A stretch of DNA of 64,000 nt, taken from positions 2,480,001 to 2,544,000 of the forward strand of contig CM062385.1 in the NCBI GenBank assembly GCA_031310005.1. The letters run 5' to 3'. Of this stretch, positions 23,710 through 36,751 are shown in pieces. Position 1 is the first letter of the stretch, and each line of letters opens with the position of its first letter. The position numbers and the translations under genes are program-made. Origin of the DNA: Dactylellina haptotyla (taxonomy: Eukaryota; Ascomycota; Orbiliomycetes; Orbiliales; Orbiliaceae). The notes beneath the pieces were generated by a model. The model made no database searches. It worked only from the letters and a program-made list of their open reading frames with translations, and had not been told where the DNA came from.

Positions 23710-26700
23710 ATGCGCGGTCTCCGTCTGCAGGTCAAGGTCGTCAACCAGGCGTCGCACAATCCTAAGGGGAGGAACAATGCGCCGATTGCAGAGTTCCTAC
23801 ATCTTGCGGCCCCCAACCTCACTCTCGAGGAGCTGACGAACCTCATCGGTGACAAATACGCCAAGCTCTACCCTAGGAATCGGTAGGTTCCCCTCAATTG
23901 CATCTTTACATTGAACTACCTGGGATACAACCACTCGAAAAGGACCCCTGCTAATCTTCAAAACTAAAATTTTTTCGCAGGCCATTGAACATTCAGCGCC
24001 TTCAGGACTCCGAGGGAAACGATCTCGACCTAACTTACACCGTTGGCGACGTCTTTGACGACAAATCATCAAACCGGGAGGGCAGTATAGTAAAGGTCAT
24101 CCACAAAGATGTGCTGCGTGACGAATCGGTCCCACCGGAATCCGGACTGCGGCCCGCCAGCTCCAAGAAACGACCGATACAAAGCCTCTCTACCGTCACC
24201 GAGCAGGACGATTTCGATGCGGAGGAGGAGGAGGATGACGCGGAAGAAGAAATCGGTGTCCCTGTCAACCCGCATAGAAGTAAGAGGCAGAGGGTTAGGA
24301 GCAGCCAGAGCAGCCACGACGAAAGTTTAGACCGCCATGGAGGTGCTGTCACCGTGGAAGGAGATGCAATTATAGAACACGTTGCACCTGCATCATCAAA
24401 TGCTGCAGAGCCATCACGGAGCAGGCAGAGTACTTTGAGCTCTGACGTCTACGTCGCAGAGCCGTCCGTAGGCCGTACAGATCTAAGGAGCCCCTCTCTA
24501 GGGGCCGGCCCTCCGAGTGTAGTGACGAACCATAGAAATCTATTATCCAACAATCATCTTGTCGTGCCGGGTACTCAGGAGCGAGGAAGCTCGCTGATCC
24601 CGGAAACAAGCCAAGGACTCGGGGAGCTACTAGCACCCAAAGAAGAGAGCTTTTCATCTCCGTTGTTATTTGCGACCTCGCATCGAACGGTGTCGTCTAA
24701 TATCCAACCCGTAGAGATATCCCCAGAGGTGGACGATCTCGACGTACCAGTCATTGCTCCCCAGACGCTGAAGGGATCAGCTGCGAAGAAAACAGCTACC
24801 CCGAAATCAACGGCTGGATCCCTTAAAAGACCGGCTAGAACAGCGAAGAAGCCGAGTCCGAAAGGCACGCGATCGGTCTACGATATCGTTGCTTCAGAGG
24901 AGGAATCAGAAGACGAAATGCTACCTGCACCTCGAAAAGGAAGAGCTCCCCAGCCCCCCAAGAAGCTCCAAGGCCCTACCTCGAAGCGCACACCAGCTCG
25001 CAAGGCTGCTACTACTAGTGCCACCCCAGTGGTCGAGGTTCCTTCTTCCCAGTCCAGTACGACTGCTGGGCGACAGGCCTCGTCCGATTTTGTTGTAGAG
25101 ATCCCTCACATTGATGAAGTGGTAAACTCTGAGCGACGTGGCTCTGCGTCATCCGTTCAGAATGTTGCAGATTTGATAGGATCGAAGTATAAACCTGATG
25201 AAGATCCGGTACAGGCACCCGCCTCGCAAACAAAGAAGGGCCCAAAAGTATCACCTCCGGCAAAACGACAGGCGCCAGCTGCCAAAAGGGGTAGCAAACA
25301 ACCAGAAACGCCAGCAGTTAAAGAAACGACGGCAGCAAAATCAAAACAGCCTCAGTCAGCGTCTGCGAAGCGAACGACAATCAAAACTCGATCTGGAGCG
25401 AAAGCCACAACACCACAAGCAGCGGCCACACCGGAAGCCAGTGACAAGAATGACGGTAAGGGTGCGGCTTCTACAATATTGCATTCAGCGTTGCGAAACC
25501 CCGAGAGAAGAAGTGTGGAGGCTAAAAAGACAGTATCGTTCGCGAATGAAGGGAGTCCAACGCCAGTGACGAAGGTTCATGTGATGCCCGTGAGTACAAA
25601 TGCGAAGAATGCCACAGCAGCGACGACGAAGGCGAGTCAGGAGTTGAAGAAACCGAGGACGACGTTCAAAGTGCCCGTTCCTGTTATTCCGGTCGAACAG
25701 CAAGGAATAGGTGATAGAAGCACCGTGGAAGCGAGGAAGGCGTTTGATGCCTTCGTAGGGAAAGCTTCTAGCAGGTCCATGTCTTCGACACCGCCAGTGG
25801 GCGCCGCGAAGGATAAACCCTCTACTTCCATTAATACAGTCAGAGAAAGAAGTGGAAGCGCTGAGACCGGATCAACTATTAAAGTCGCGAAAGCTGGTGC
25901 TAGAATTGAGCCTGCACCGAAATCTGAGGCAAAAAAGCCAGCCCCGAGTCCTACTGTGGAGTCTTCGGAAGATGAGGACATGGAAGATGCTCCACCTCTA
26001 CCTACAAAGCCGAAGCCAAAGACTTCGAAGGCACCAAAGTCGAAGAGTCCCTCAACCACTTCAGAATCTTCGGAATCTGAATCAGACAAAGAGGAAGACT
26101 CCGATGAGGAAGAAGCGGAAGACGAGGAAGAGAAAGCAGGGACTCCCGAAAAGAAGGATACAATTATTTTGAATTCAAAACCATTGAAAAGACTGGCACC
26201 AGAGTCTTCTGAATCATCATCATCATCATCATCATCATCCGAAGCGGAATCAGATCAGGAAGTTGCTGACCTTAAGGGGGCATTTGCTCTTTCAGATAGC
26301 GATGAAGATCAGGATGATGGTATGACGCGGGAAGAATCACCAGTCAAGGCACCGGGAAAACGTCAGCTACGGTCCGCCTCACCAGAGAAGAAAGACCATG
26401 TTAGGATATCCTATGGTGACCGCAAGGGGCGCACTATAGAACCAGTTCCTGAAACATTGGCTGGACCAGACAAACCGTCCAGCGAGGGAGAGGAAGATTA
26501 TGAAATGGAAGAGGTAGATGCTGATGATGAAGCATCGAAAGCCGGGGCCTCGAATCCAACAAGGAAAGCTGTACCTAAGCCAACGGCGGCTCAAGAAGTG
26601 GAAGCGTCGGAGTCTGAAAACGAGACCAAATATAGCAAGGATGAAGAGGAAGAGGATGAGGAGGAGACTGGAGGTGAAGAATTGCCAACAGTTACCGCTC

Positions 26701-27512
26701 CTCAATCATCAATCTCTGTAGTGCCTGAATCTCCGAGAAACAACCGCAAAGAAACGCCCCAGCCAGCTGGAGAAACCGATGACGAAGACGCCAATACGAC
26801 TACGACTAATACTTCCACGTCGAAGGCAGACTCCGATTCTGATGAAGATTCCAGCGATGACTCGGACCAAGAGAAGGCACCTCCACCGTCTGCCGTGAAG
26901 GCTATGAACGCACTATTCAGACGTGGCACCCATGCATCTCCAGTGCCAAATAATATTCTGCCAAACGGCAATAATCGAAACACCCCGTCAAGGCCTTCAA
27001 AGACACCTGAGCCCTCTCAACCCCCTAGTGCGAAACCAGTGGCGGCGAGTCCATCAAAGCTTCCCCCTTCAAGGATGAATAGGAGAACCCTTGGATACAT
27101 AAGCCCATCCCCAGGACCACCGTCCAGCATGCCCGCTAGGCTCCCGTCAATGCTGCCCTCGAAGGATACCAAGAAACGTCATAGCTTGAGTACCCACTAT
27201 AAAGGCTTATCCGCGCTTAGTCAGCAGGATATCCCAGAGACGAGGGATGCAGGGAAATCTTACACAGGGGCGGGAAAACCTCTCGCTGCTGCTGCTGTTA
27301 TTACTTCTACGGGGCCGAAACCAAAGCCGAGAATGTCGGAGAGTATGAAGTCTTTCCAGAATATGCTCTCGAGTCAGAAGGGCGGCAAGGATTCCGATGA
27401 AGATGATAGCGACAGCGACAGCGATGATAGCGCGGGGAGTGAAGTTGAAGAAGTTGAGAAAGACAAGCCGAAGAGCGGGGGTGGGTTGAAGTCCCTCTTC
27501 GGGTTTTTGTAG
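23710..27512 (+). CDS. Net1/Dnt1-like nucleolar protein
   Basis: Exons 23710-23882 and 23981-27512, with a 98-bp intron, give 1234 residues. The first 100 or so residues form the conserved part: MRGLRLQVKVVNQ, then FLHLAAPNLTLEELTNLI, YAKLYPRNRPLNIQRLQDSEGNDLD and TVGDVFDD. This fits the N-terminal domain of Dnt1/Net1-type proteins (Cytokin_check_N). In yeasts these hold the Cdc14/Clp1 phosphatase in the nucleolus and link rDNA silencing with mitotic exit. The remaining 1100 residues are low complexity: Lys/Pro/Ala-rich segments, then repeated Ser-Asp-Glu acidic tracts that look like CK2-type phosphorylation sites, ending in GGGLKSLFGFL. The first intron splits the conserved domain at an Arg codon, so the short exon 1 is essential to the assignment. 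Family placement rests on the N-terminal pattern only. It converges with TERT. Confidence 0.65.
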
Positions 27513-28046
27513 ACATTCTGTTTTTTTTCTTTGTTATTGGGGTGAACGGTGTTTTTATTGTTTTCCTAGTAGTCTTTTTGTTCTACCTGGCACCATTCTC
27601 GACATACATCTACCAACCTATTCTTTTTTTTTTTTTTTTTTTTTGTTGTTTCTTAACTTATTGGTGGCCATCGAAGTGCAGCTTTTCGGCAGGTACTCTC
27701 ATATTTTCGCCCTTCTTGACTAATTGTATTACTATACTCTTACTTTTTATCATTTGCATTCTCTGGAGTCTGATCGCAGGAGGCAGTCTTTTTTTGCCTT
27801 AATTGCTATTCTTTTCTCTACAATTGCACCTTTGACAACAGGAAAATAATTGTTTCTTTCTCGTGCTGATTAGCATCCCGGACTAGAATATAATCCAACT
27901 TAACTACGTCTCAAAGGCATAATGTTCTCTATTAAGACTACACAGCCCTCCAGTATATATACCGTAACGTGAACGCCGTACGTTGTATGTAACCCAAACC
28001 CCGTGAACGCCAGAATTCTAGAAACCATATAAGAACCAGCAAATGT
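27513..28046. other. Convergent 3' spacer
   Basis: This 534-bp gap lies between the stop codons of the Net1-like gene (+) and TERT (-). It is T-rich, including a run of about 21 T near 27624-27644, and holds only overlapping low-complexity frames. It must carry the 3' ends of both transcripts. Confidence 0.6.
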
Positions 28047-31000
28047 TTAATACCGTATACTATCAAACACCTCCTTCGCCTCCGCATCCTCCACAGCCCG
28101 ATAAAATACCCAATCTACTCGTTTCGCATTAACCTTCACGCAATCTTCCAGCCACTTCAACACTCTGGGAAACAAAGTCTGCTTCTTCCTCAACACTCTC
28201 AAGAACGCCTTCGCTACCAACCATCGGACTTGGTTCCGTCCGATGAGTCCGTTTCTGGGGATAACAACCCCAGTACTATCATACTCCCTGTTCTCGCGCG
28301 ACATCATGAGGCTATACGCCAGCGCCATGAATTCGGATACGATGTCTACTATCTGCCATTCGTTGACCTGGTAGTGTTTTCCTTTGCTGCGATTATTCTT
28401 CCCGTGTGGGGATACACTCCTGTAGTATCTGTAGAATTTCATACCTGCATCGACAAAACTCCAGTATAAGTTCGTTACGACGGTAGAACGCGAATTAAAG
28501 GCGGTGTTTAGGTAGATTGCGCTAGATATCATCTTCCAGCCTCTGTATATGATTCACGAGAAATGGTCAGCAACTAGAATTCTACGCGGATATTTTATTG
28601 AAACAAAGGAGAAAACAGTATGAAAGAAGGATAAACCGTACCCTAAAAGCTTATCCAACATCTTCTGTCCCGGTTTCGAACCATACTCCACCGTCAGCAA
28701 GTTACTGAAAACCACGCCGTCTCGTCTCGTCCAGTCTCTTTTCATTTCTAATGTTTTCTCATTAATCAGTGCGCCACAGTACGGAAACCCGCTGGCGCTA
28801 CCAGGTACCCGCTCGATCTTTCGGCCGTTATAGTCGACTTCGAAGTTTACGAGTGATTTTTCCACTTTAATAACCACGCCGTACTCTGGGAACCCACGAT
28901 GCATAGCATCCGAGAACCGCTTTGCGTGCTCACGGTTGGTGGTTATGAACAAAAAGTCATCGATCAGGCGCATAAGGAGACCGGTTTTGGCTTGTGTGAA
29001 GGGGAGTTCTTTGGTTTCTAGGTCGGCGTAGAAGAGGTTACAGAGGAGGGTTGATACAACTGAACCTTGTGGGATGCCGATGGATTGGCGGTAGAAGCGT
29101 TTACCGATCTGTGAAGCCGTCATTAATATGGAATTTATAAAGTGGAGGATGATGGTAACAGACCGGGAGGATGTATTAATAACTCACCTGAACGAAATTG
29201 TTGGAGACGTGCTCCTGTAGCTCTCTTAGCAACGCCGCTCGTTCGTGGTATGTGCATGTCACCCGGTCCACGAATATCAAGCTTCTCTTATCTTGACCGG
29301 TATCAGCCACATATTTCTTGTTTTGCTCAACAGGTGGCAGATGGTTATCTGCAGGTTCTGCAATCTGGGGAAATAGGATCTTAGGTTTCGCCTCTCCCGG
29401 CTTTCCCGTCCCCGTGGCCACACGACCTTGCTTGCGAATTTTATAGCTGTTTTCCATATATAATTTTTCTACAACGGCCAGGAGTCGTTCCTGGGGAATA
29501 GTATCGAAGCACGACGTAACATCTACTTTGACGAAATATAGCTTTTGGTTTCCAAATAAACCATCTGCTTTTAACCGATCTCGGAACCCCGTGAGCTTTT
29601 TGAGGATCTCGCCGACAGAGAACATCGCCGCGCCGACGGCTTGCGGCTGTCTGGATTTTTCAAATGTTAGGGCTACGTGATTTGGTTTCAGCACTTGATT
29701 GATACTGGGTCCGAGTACCCGCAGGCCTGTTCTCTGGTCGAGTTCCATTGGCCTGCGCTTGAGGTTGCTGAGGACTCGAACACCTGTTTTCTTGGGTAAA
29801 AATCTGACGGTGCTAAACTTTGCCACTCGCCGTGCCATGACGAGCCTAGCCTGGCGTGAGCTAATATCAGTGAACATGTTTGATATCATCTTATTAGTAT
29901 ACGAGGCCGTTAGTTTACGCCAGACATCGTGGCGGAAATAGCAGGTTCGGTTTTTGTCAGAGGCTGACTCTGTGACATAGAAGTGGGCTCTTATCAACGG
30001 GATAAGCAAAGAGTCGAAGAGATAATAGACGAATTCAGCCAGCAAAGAAGAACATTGTTTCATATCAGCGGCGTCAAGTCTCAATTTCCCATTGGCATTT
30101 GGTTCTTTTTGATGAAGCCACGCAAGATCGCTTATCTAAATTCCATGGGTTAGCTTCGAAAGTAGCGATGCATCGTTTTACACATAGGTAGTACCTTTAA
30201 CCCTTGCATGACATCATGTAGTGATAAATTTTCAAACCTGCGCAGCTTGATGAATTTCTCTAGGTGACCGAAAAATACATTGCGATTCCTGATTATGGCG
30301 TTTCCATTACCCCAAAACTCTAGGGGAATCATATTCCCCATAACAGCGCGTAGGAAAGTGTAAGCATTGTGCGAATTTGTCGCAAAAAGAAGTATTGGGT
30401 CTTCGGGTCCTATTTCCGAAGATTCGAGGCCCTGTGGTGTATCATTCGCACTATGACCAGGTAGCGAGTCCCTTGGACCTCTGCTTATTCCTGATGATCT
30501 CCGACGGCTCACTTGAGTTTTGAATGCCATAGATGCGACGGGGGACTGCTGGCTGACCGATATGTTGACAGGGACTCTAGGGCGCGGGTCTGGGACGTTG
30601 GGATCGATAACCTGTAGCTTATTAGTTGATTCAATATAAACAGAGTAACACTGGACTTACGGATGAGGGACAATAATGCTGTAGCAAAGGATGATAATTG
30701 CATCTCCTTTGCCTTTTAATCAACTCTCCGACTAGATGTAATATCTTCCCACGGAATCTTTGGGGTATATTCTCTATTGTTTCGTACGCATTTCTTTCAT
30801 CTTTACTAATCTCTGGCAGAGGGCTAGGTGGAGGTTCGTATCCATGATGCAAACCGTCGTTGTCATCTGGGCATCCCGTGCCCAGATCCATCGGCTTGTC
30901 CTTGTTTAGAATCCTTCTTAATCGCCGATCACCAATAGAGAGGCTAATCTTCGCATTGATTTCATCTTCCCTTAGAGTATAATCTTTGAATTGTTGAACA

Positions 31001-32367
31001 GTATCCGTTTTGTTAACCATCGAGGTAAAGACGTTATGGAGACTGAACGCTCTAGGGAAGATATATTTCAGAACATGAACTTTATGGTGTCGTTTAGTAT
31101 GATCACAGAAGCGGTTCAAAACATCTGCAGGGTGGTTTCATTAATATGGGTACTGTTATTTGATTTATCCCTAAGGGATTGTAGAGGGGAAGCACTTACG
31201 AATATGACGAAGTCCATTCTTAGGTTCAGCATACTTGTTGTTACCAGGTTTCGCGTAGAATATCCTCGATCTCACGAACCGAATCTCGCTCGGTTTTCGC
31301 AAAATAGACCTATTGGTTTTCGGTTTGCGTGAGAATGTAATTTCTACATCTGGCTCTGCATCACCTTCTGTGGATTCGACGGTTTTCACTATTTTCTCAA
31401 GCTGAATCTCCGACAATGCGCTACCCAAGAACTGCTGATAGCATTTTGTGGAAACTGAAGTGTTTGATCCATTGCCCCGTCGAACTTTATCGCTCAGTGG
31501 GAAAAATAGAGCACCCTCTTTGCTACCCTGCATTGATAGTAGCTTCAAAATCGTCTCTTGGCCGACGATTTTGGTAATTGTTTCCCATGCTGCACTTTTA
31601 AATTCTGATGCGTGCGGGTTTGGATATAAGCAGACGACATCCAATCCGAACTGACGAAATTTTTGGGTAGTCTTCAAGCGTGTATTGTTATCGTTTATTC
31701 GATAACCTCCCGCAAGAATGGAGTTGGCCCAGGTTCCGTGTCTTCTTGCTTTTCGAAACAGCGTCGAGATTGCACAATCTACGAGCTGTGGTATTGAGAA
31801 ATATTGTGAGCTTCATGTGTACATCCCATCTTTTCTGAGGGGCATTACCTCATCTTGCGAGCTAGCAAACCTCTCATCCTGCGTAGCATTGAGTCTCTCC
31901 GCCAATACCCTTTCGACAAATGGATCTTCTCCATTTACTTCATCGATTGGCTCTAAGACACCAACAATAGCGGTGTCGAGCAAGCGAGCAACCTCATTTT
32001 GAACGACCGACCCATCCGATTTGAATTTCAATAGCCTTTGCTTCCGAGATATCAAACTGGTAGCAGTGGATTTGGATGACACAATCGCCAGAGACAAATA
32101 CTGACGTAAAGGTAGAACTGTCTTAAAGTAGGCTGATAAGACCGGATGGTAAATTATTGGCGGTTCTTCAGGAACCTGCGACAGAATTTCAGGGCACAGT
32201 TGCTGTACTGGAGCTTGGGCTTCAGATCTCCCCGACGCTTTTGGAGACGCTCCACCCTTCTTGCGGCGGGGGGCTTTTTCAAATTTCTGGCGCTTTCGAT
32301 CGGGTCGGTGGTCAATATATTCAAGATTTGGCCCAATTAGGACAGATTTCCTCTTCTTCGACACCAT
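28047..32367 (-). CDS. TERT: Telomerase reverse transcriptase (TERT)
   Basis: The catalytic subunit that adds telomere repeats, using the RNA template of the telomerase complex. Seven exons on the - strand: 31849-32367, 31200-31785, 30661-31124, 30195-30611, 29188-30135, 28642-29108 and 28047-28542. All junctions are in frame and the product is 1298 residues, somewhat long for a fungal TERT. Motifs in order: a basic N-terminus (KKRKS) and IIYHPVLSAYF region; FVRSRIFYAKP...GLRHIHVLNRF; YIFPRAFSLHNVFTS and KDYTLREDEI (RNA-binding part); FWGNGN...FIKLRRFENLSLHDVMQGL; IPLIRAHFYVTES (T motif); FLPKKTGVRVLSNLKRR (motifs 1-2); KVDVTSCFDTIPQ with catalytic Asp about 867 (motif A); an insertion of about 100 residues (IFD); QSIGIPQGSVVSTLLCN (B'); RLIDDFLFIT with Asp-Asp about 1028-1029 (C); and downstream motifs D-E. 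It is a host gene, not a retroelement. No telomere repeats or RNA template were seen nearby. Confidence 0.95.
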
Positions 32368-35300
32368 CTCGCAAAGTATAACATCAATTAAATGCTTTGA
32401 CCTCCAATCGTTCAACGTAATCTCGGAAGCACGTTGGTAGAATGTTGGTAGAATGTTGCCCTGTTGGATGTTTAATTATGCGCTGCCAAGGCTTGAAAGG
32501 GATGTGCATATCTATGCATGTTAGTAAAAGTCGCGACTGGAAAGAGGCGTTGAAATAAGCTCGACGACTAGCTGCCGTTTGTTCAAAGGTTCCCGGTTTA
32601 GGAGACGCGTGAGCCTCAGGGACACATCGATATCCTGGCTGTAGACCGGCCGATGGGGGAAGGTGAGGTTGAATAGCAATGCCCAAAACGGCGGTCGATG
32701 GAAAGATGGTGTTGATGTTTCCGCTTTGGGATGAGCAGGTTGCTCGACAACACATTTGCGATTGTGTTTGTGTCACTTGGACGACATGCTAACACATTTC
32801 TCAGAGGTGATCGAAAGCATTCGTTAATCGAGAACCTGGGCACTAGCATGTTACACGTTGCTCGATTTAATTTGACGGGGTTTCTTCTCGATGATTACTT
32901 GCTACGAATAGCCAAGTGCTATCCTGTCTGATTTGCAGCTAGTTACAAATGCGGGTTCCATATCAGACCTGGAATTAAAAGATAAGGCCTGAGTGTAATT
33001 GCGGGAGGTGCCGGTTTTGCGTCGGTCGCACATGTGAAAAACGGCCGTTAACAGTCTCTTTGTATGTAAGGCTGATCGAGAGGTACAACAATGTTGTTTG
33101 CACGGACCGAGCAGAGGCCGTTGTACGAACCTCAATCCGAGCTTGAGCACAAGCTCGAGGGTTTTCTAGTGACTAAGCCGCGGGCTGTAAGCTTTCGTAT
33201 TCTCGGTGGCTCCGTCCGTCACATACACTCGCATCTTAGAAGGTTTATGCAATTCAAAAGGAATGTCAATAGTTTTTCTGATTCTAGGTTACAGTCTGGG
33301 ATATATTGCTATCGTAATATAGCTAGACAGAAATGTTGACTTTTCTTTGACATGTCAACTAATTAATATTATAATACGAAATGTCATGTAGCATATATAA
33401 AAGGCATCCTAGTTCGTAGGGGAGTTTTCTAGACTCGTTGTGCTCGATAGGTGGATGCGGAAGTCCAAAAGCATTCAGAACTAACAGATATAATACCGTT
33501 TCAATCTAAGTGTTTCGGCCGACGGCGTTGGAAAAGCCATATTAGGTTTGTAGATTAACGGGCACACTAGAGCAATTCACGGATTCTCAATCCAAATTGA
33601 ACCTAACCGATCGAGCGATCGAAAAGGCTCGAAAAATATCGCAATCGGGATTTCCCGTACCGCCTCTGAATACGAAGCTCACGCCATAGCACTGGACGAT
33701 AGTGTTGCATCGTTGGTTAGCTAATCTCCAGAAGGTATTTTCAGCCACACATCTGTCACAGTTGAAACCTGTCGTGCATGCTATCTCATGCAGGTCCAAT
33801 CACAACGTTAACGCGGTATTGCCACTATACCGCTAATATACGTCGATGAACAGAGGACGCACGCAATCGCACAGAAACCTTCGTCGCCGGACGGAGGGAT
33901 TGTATATTTTTCGCAGTAGTTTGACTGCTTTTAGACAACTGAAGCGCACATGCGACAGCGGGATTGTATGCATATCATCCGCGTACCACGGTTCTTTGGT
34001 GATCTTTTTTGGCTCCTTGTATCCAAATTTAAAATGGGATCAATGGGCGCGGATTCCGCCTGGACGGAGCCGAAGGATCTCGGAGGGGCCACAAATGCGG
34101 CGAACTAACGCTCCTTACTGGGCTTCATGCTATCAAAAGGCTGAGAGATCATCGCTATTTATCAGCTCGGACGCGATATTTTAGTTTCGGCCGTGAGAGT
34201 TGCACAACACTAGCTCGAGCATTCGCGGGCAAGGGTTGTGCAAATTTGAGGAAATTTTTTTCCTGCAATATTTCCAATCCGAATATGATCCTTGCTTTCA
34301 ACGTGTCAGCGGAATCTTTCCGTTGGCTCTTGGTTGAAGGTGCGGACCAGGAACAGGAAACCGGCTTAAAGTGGGTTGGGGTAGACGGTCCGAGCGTCAA
34401 CGATTAATACATGAGCGGAAGTTTGCAATAAGTAAAAAAAATAATATCATTCGCGATTTTTCTATTTTGGCAAGAAGAAGGGGAGGAGCGGACGTAATGC
34501 CGTTTGGGTAATGTCAGGACTTAATCTATCGGTGACTGGGAATATCGACGTCTTTGGGGGGTTCAAGGATAAGGAAGATTTAGACTTGTGGATTTTGCGA
34601 TTACTGTCACCATCGATATCGAAATGCAATTTCCGCGAGCCAGAGAGGTGGATTAAGCCGGATAAACAAAAACTACGTCAGGAGCATGGGCAGATGGGAG
34701 GGGGTAGCAAACAGTTGGGCGGACGTCTTGAAAGCCACTCAGCAGATCATCAGCCTGCTAATTATTTGCAGCACTAGCCGACTCGGAACGAAGCAGTTAG
34801 CGAGCAGGCGCACTTCTGCAGCGCTACATCATCCCCTGATTTAATCGCAGTGGTATCATTTGTATCCATTGAAGATTGACGATAGTATTTTTGGGCTTCA
34901 TCAAATTTAGAAAACATTGGGAAAGAGAGGAAGAGAAAACAGGAAGATGCTATATAAAGAGCCCAGAGATTAGGATTGGGGGCGCGAGGGACGGCGGATG
35001 GGCCAATTGGAGAGATGTGGGGCGCTTCGCTGGCTGGAGTTCATGCGTTCGAGAATTCGTGCCAGTCAGCGTGGGCAGAGGCACAGATTGCGGTTCGATT
35101 GGGTCTCGCCCCTCACGCCAGCGAAGCCAATGAGGACGGCGGATAAGGAAGTTGAGGGGACCAAGCGATGGGCATTGCATTGAAGATGAAGTTGCGATAT
35201 GATCTGGGCCTTGCTCCTTGCTTCCCACGCTTCGACCGACCCAGCATCGCAGACTGAACATACTGTCTGTCCTGCTGTCACGGGATGGAGATGTTTGGTT

Positions 35301-36751
35301 ATATTAGCAGCTGTTAAGACGGAGCCCCTTGATGATAATATGTTTATTGATGGACACCCCATTTTTCTGGAGGAGTGCTTATAGCAGACGACGTATATTG
35401 ATTGATTGACCAATATCGATATTCCTATCAATTGATAGCAGTAATAATAATAAAGCACATTAGCTCCAGGTACCAGTGCCAGTGACAAGTGCCAGTGACG
35501 GTAACCTCAAGCCATCCGGTTCCTGGCACCCACCGCGGAACCACTTTGATATGGAGACCCCGGTTGATGAGCTGTTGGCGTGTCCGAAGTGGAGCCGTCC
35601 TCCTCACCTCGACCAGGAGAAGCAAGAAACAAAAAAAAAAACGGAATCGATCGAAGGGTGTTAGTGCCAACTCCAATGCAGTGGATTTTGGGGCCGGGCC
35701 AAGTTTAACCGTTTGAGCTAAGCATTTCTCTTTTCTCTCTTCATTTATGAGCTAAGGAGGAGGATGAGGAGGTGGAGGCCGACTAGGAGACTCTGACGAA
35801 ACAGCAGCGGCGCCAGGTTGCTTCCCTTTCATCACCGCCCACAACAACAACTTCCTCTTCCTGTCCTTCCGCTCCCAACCCTCAACCTCCTTCAACCTCC
35901 CATCATCGCATCGATCAAACGGCGTGCTCCCTGCCATCGCGACCTTCATCGTCGGCTTCTCTCAGTCCGCATATTCGCACGCTCCTTCGACCCCGGCCAC
36001 CAGTCATCAACCCCGCTATCGCTGATATACCTATATATTAATAGCAGCAGCATTCCTCCTGCTCCTCCTCCTCACGCTTACATTGCCTACTTGAGCGAAG
36101 GATCTCTCTACTGCTGGTAGAACGCATGTAGGTTCTCTCCTAATCCCCACCGTCCACATCTGCAATCCAGCGAAGGCATTGGGTCTGTGGAAGAGGAACA
36201 GAAGCGAGTGGAAGGCGTGGCTGCCAACGAGACTTGCCCCGATTCTGCTGCTGATGGCTGTTCTGTTACCGTTCCTGTTACTGACATTTGCGACTTCCTT
36301 CCTTCGCCTAGCCGGACTGAAACCCCCACCGTTTATAGATAGATCCATATCTACCTCGCGTACTTGTGTCTCCCTCATTCGCTGTCAATTTATCACCTGT
36401 GGGCATTTATTATCGTGCCATGATAAACCCCCAGTATCATATCCTGCTTTAGCAACAACAGCACCGCCATTACCTCCATCTTCTGAGCTAGCTCGGGAAA
36501 CGCATCCATCCTTTGTTTCTTGGATAAACCCCGCCGCTTCGCTGCAGCACTTACCTCACGTCACAGCAAAGAGCCTGACCTTTGTGCAACTCGCCCTGCT
36601 ATCGCTATTGTTATCCTTTATCCGGGGTCAGCCAGCAGCCAACAGCTTCGCAACCGCTAAGCCCTGTGGTACCCTGCCAACAGCAGCCAGCCCAGGAGCT
36701 GCATATATCCAACACGCCTCTGCACTGCACGACTGATGCCTGCCAGACCGG
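32368..36751. other. Divergent intergenic region, no supported gene
   Basis: This 4.4-kb gap separates the start codons of TERT (-) and the Rho GEF (+). Open frames are short and without domains. 35760-36750 is C/T-rich on the + strand and is probably the leader of the GEF; it holds several ATGs and the upstream frame listed separately. No CCCTAA-type telomerase template was found by eye. Confidence 0.5.
36254..36736 (+). other. Possible 160-codon upstream open frame
   Basis: An ATG at 36254 opens a frame that stops at 36736, 16 bases before the GEF start codon. The translation starts with a signal-like run (MAVLLPFLLLTFATSFLRL) and then turns Ser/Pro/Ala-rich. C/T-rich leaders naturally translate to Leu/Ser/Pro, so this is likely a by-product. 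If it lies in the mature transcript it should reduce translation of the GEF. Confidence 0.25.

Noticed and set aside
28047-32367. Reverse transcriptase motifs read as a retroelement
   Set aside because: The T motif, the IFD insertion, the RNA-binding blocks and the seven-exon structure identify host TERT; no integrase, RNase H, gag-like part or terminal repeats are present.
32368-36751. Telomerase RNA gene next to TERT
   Set aside because: No CCCTAA-type template was found by eye, and the RNA is usually unlinked to TERT in fungi.
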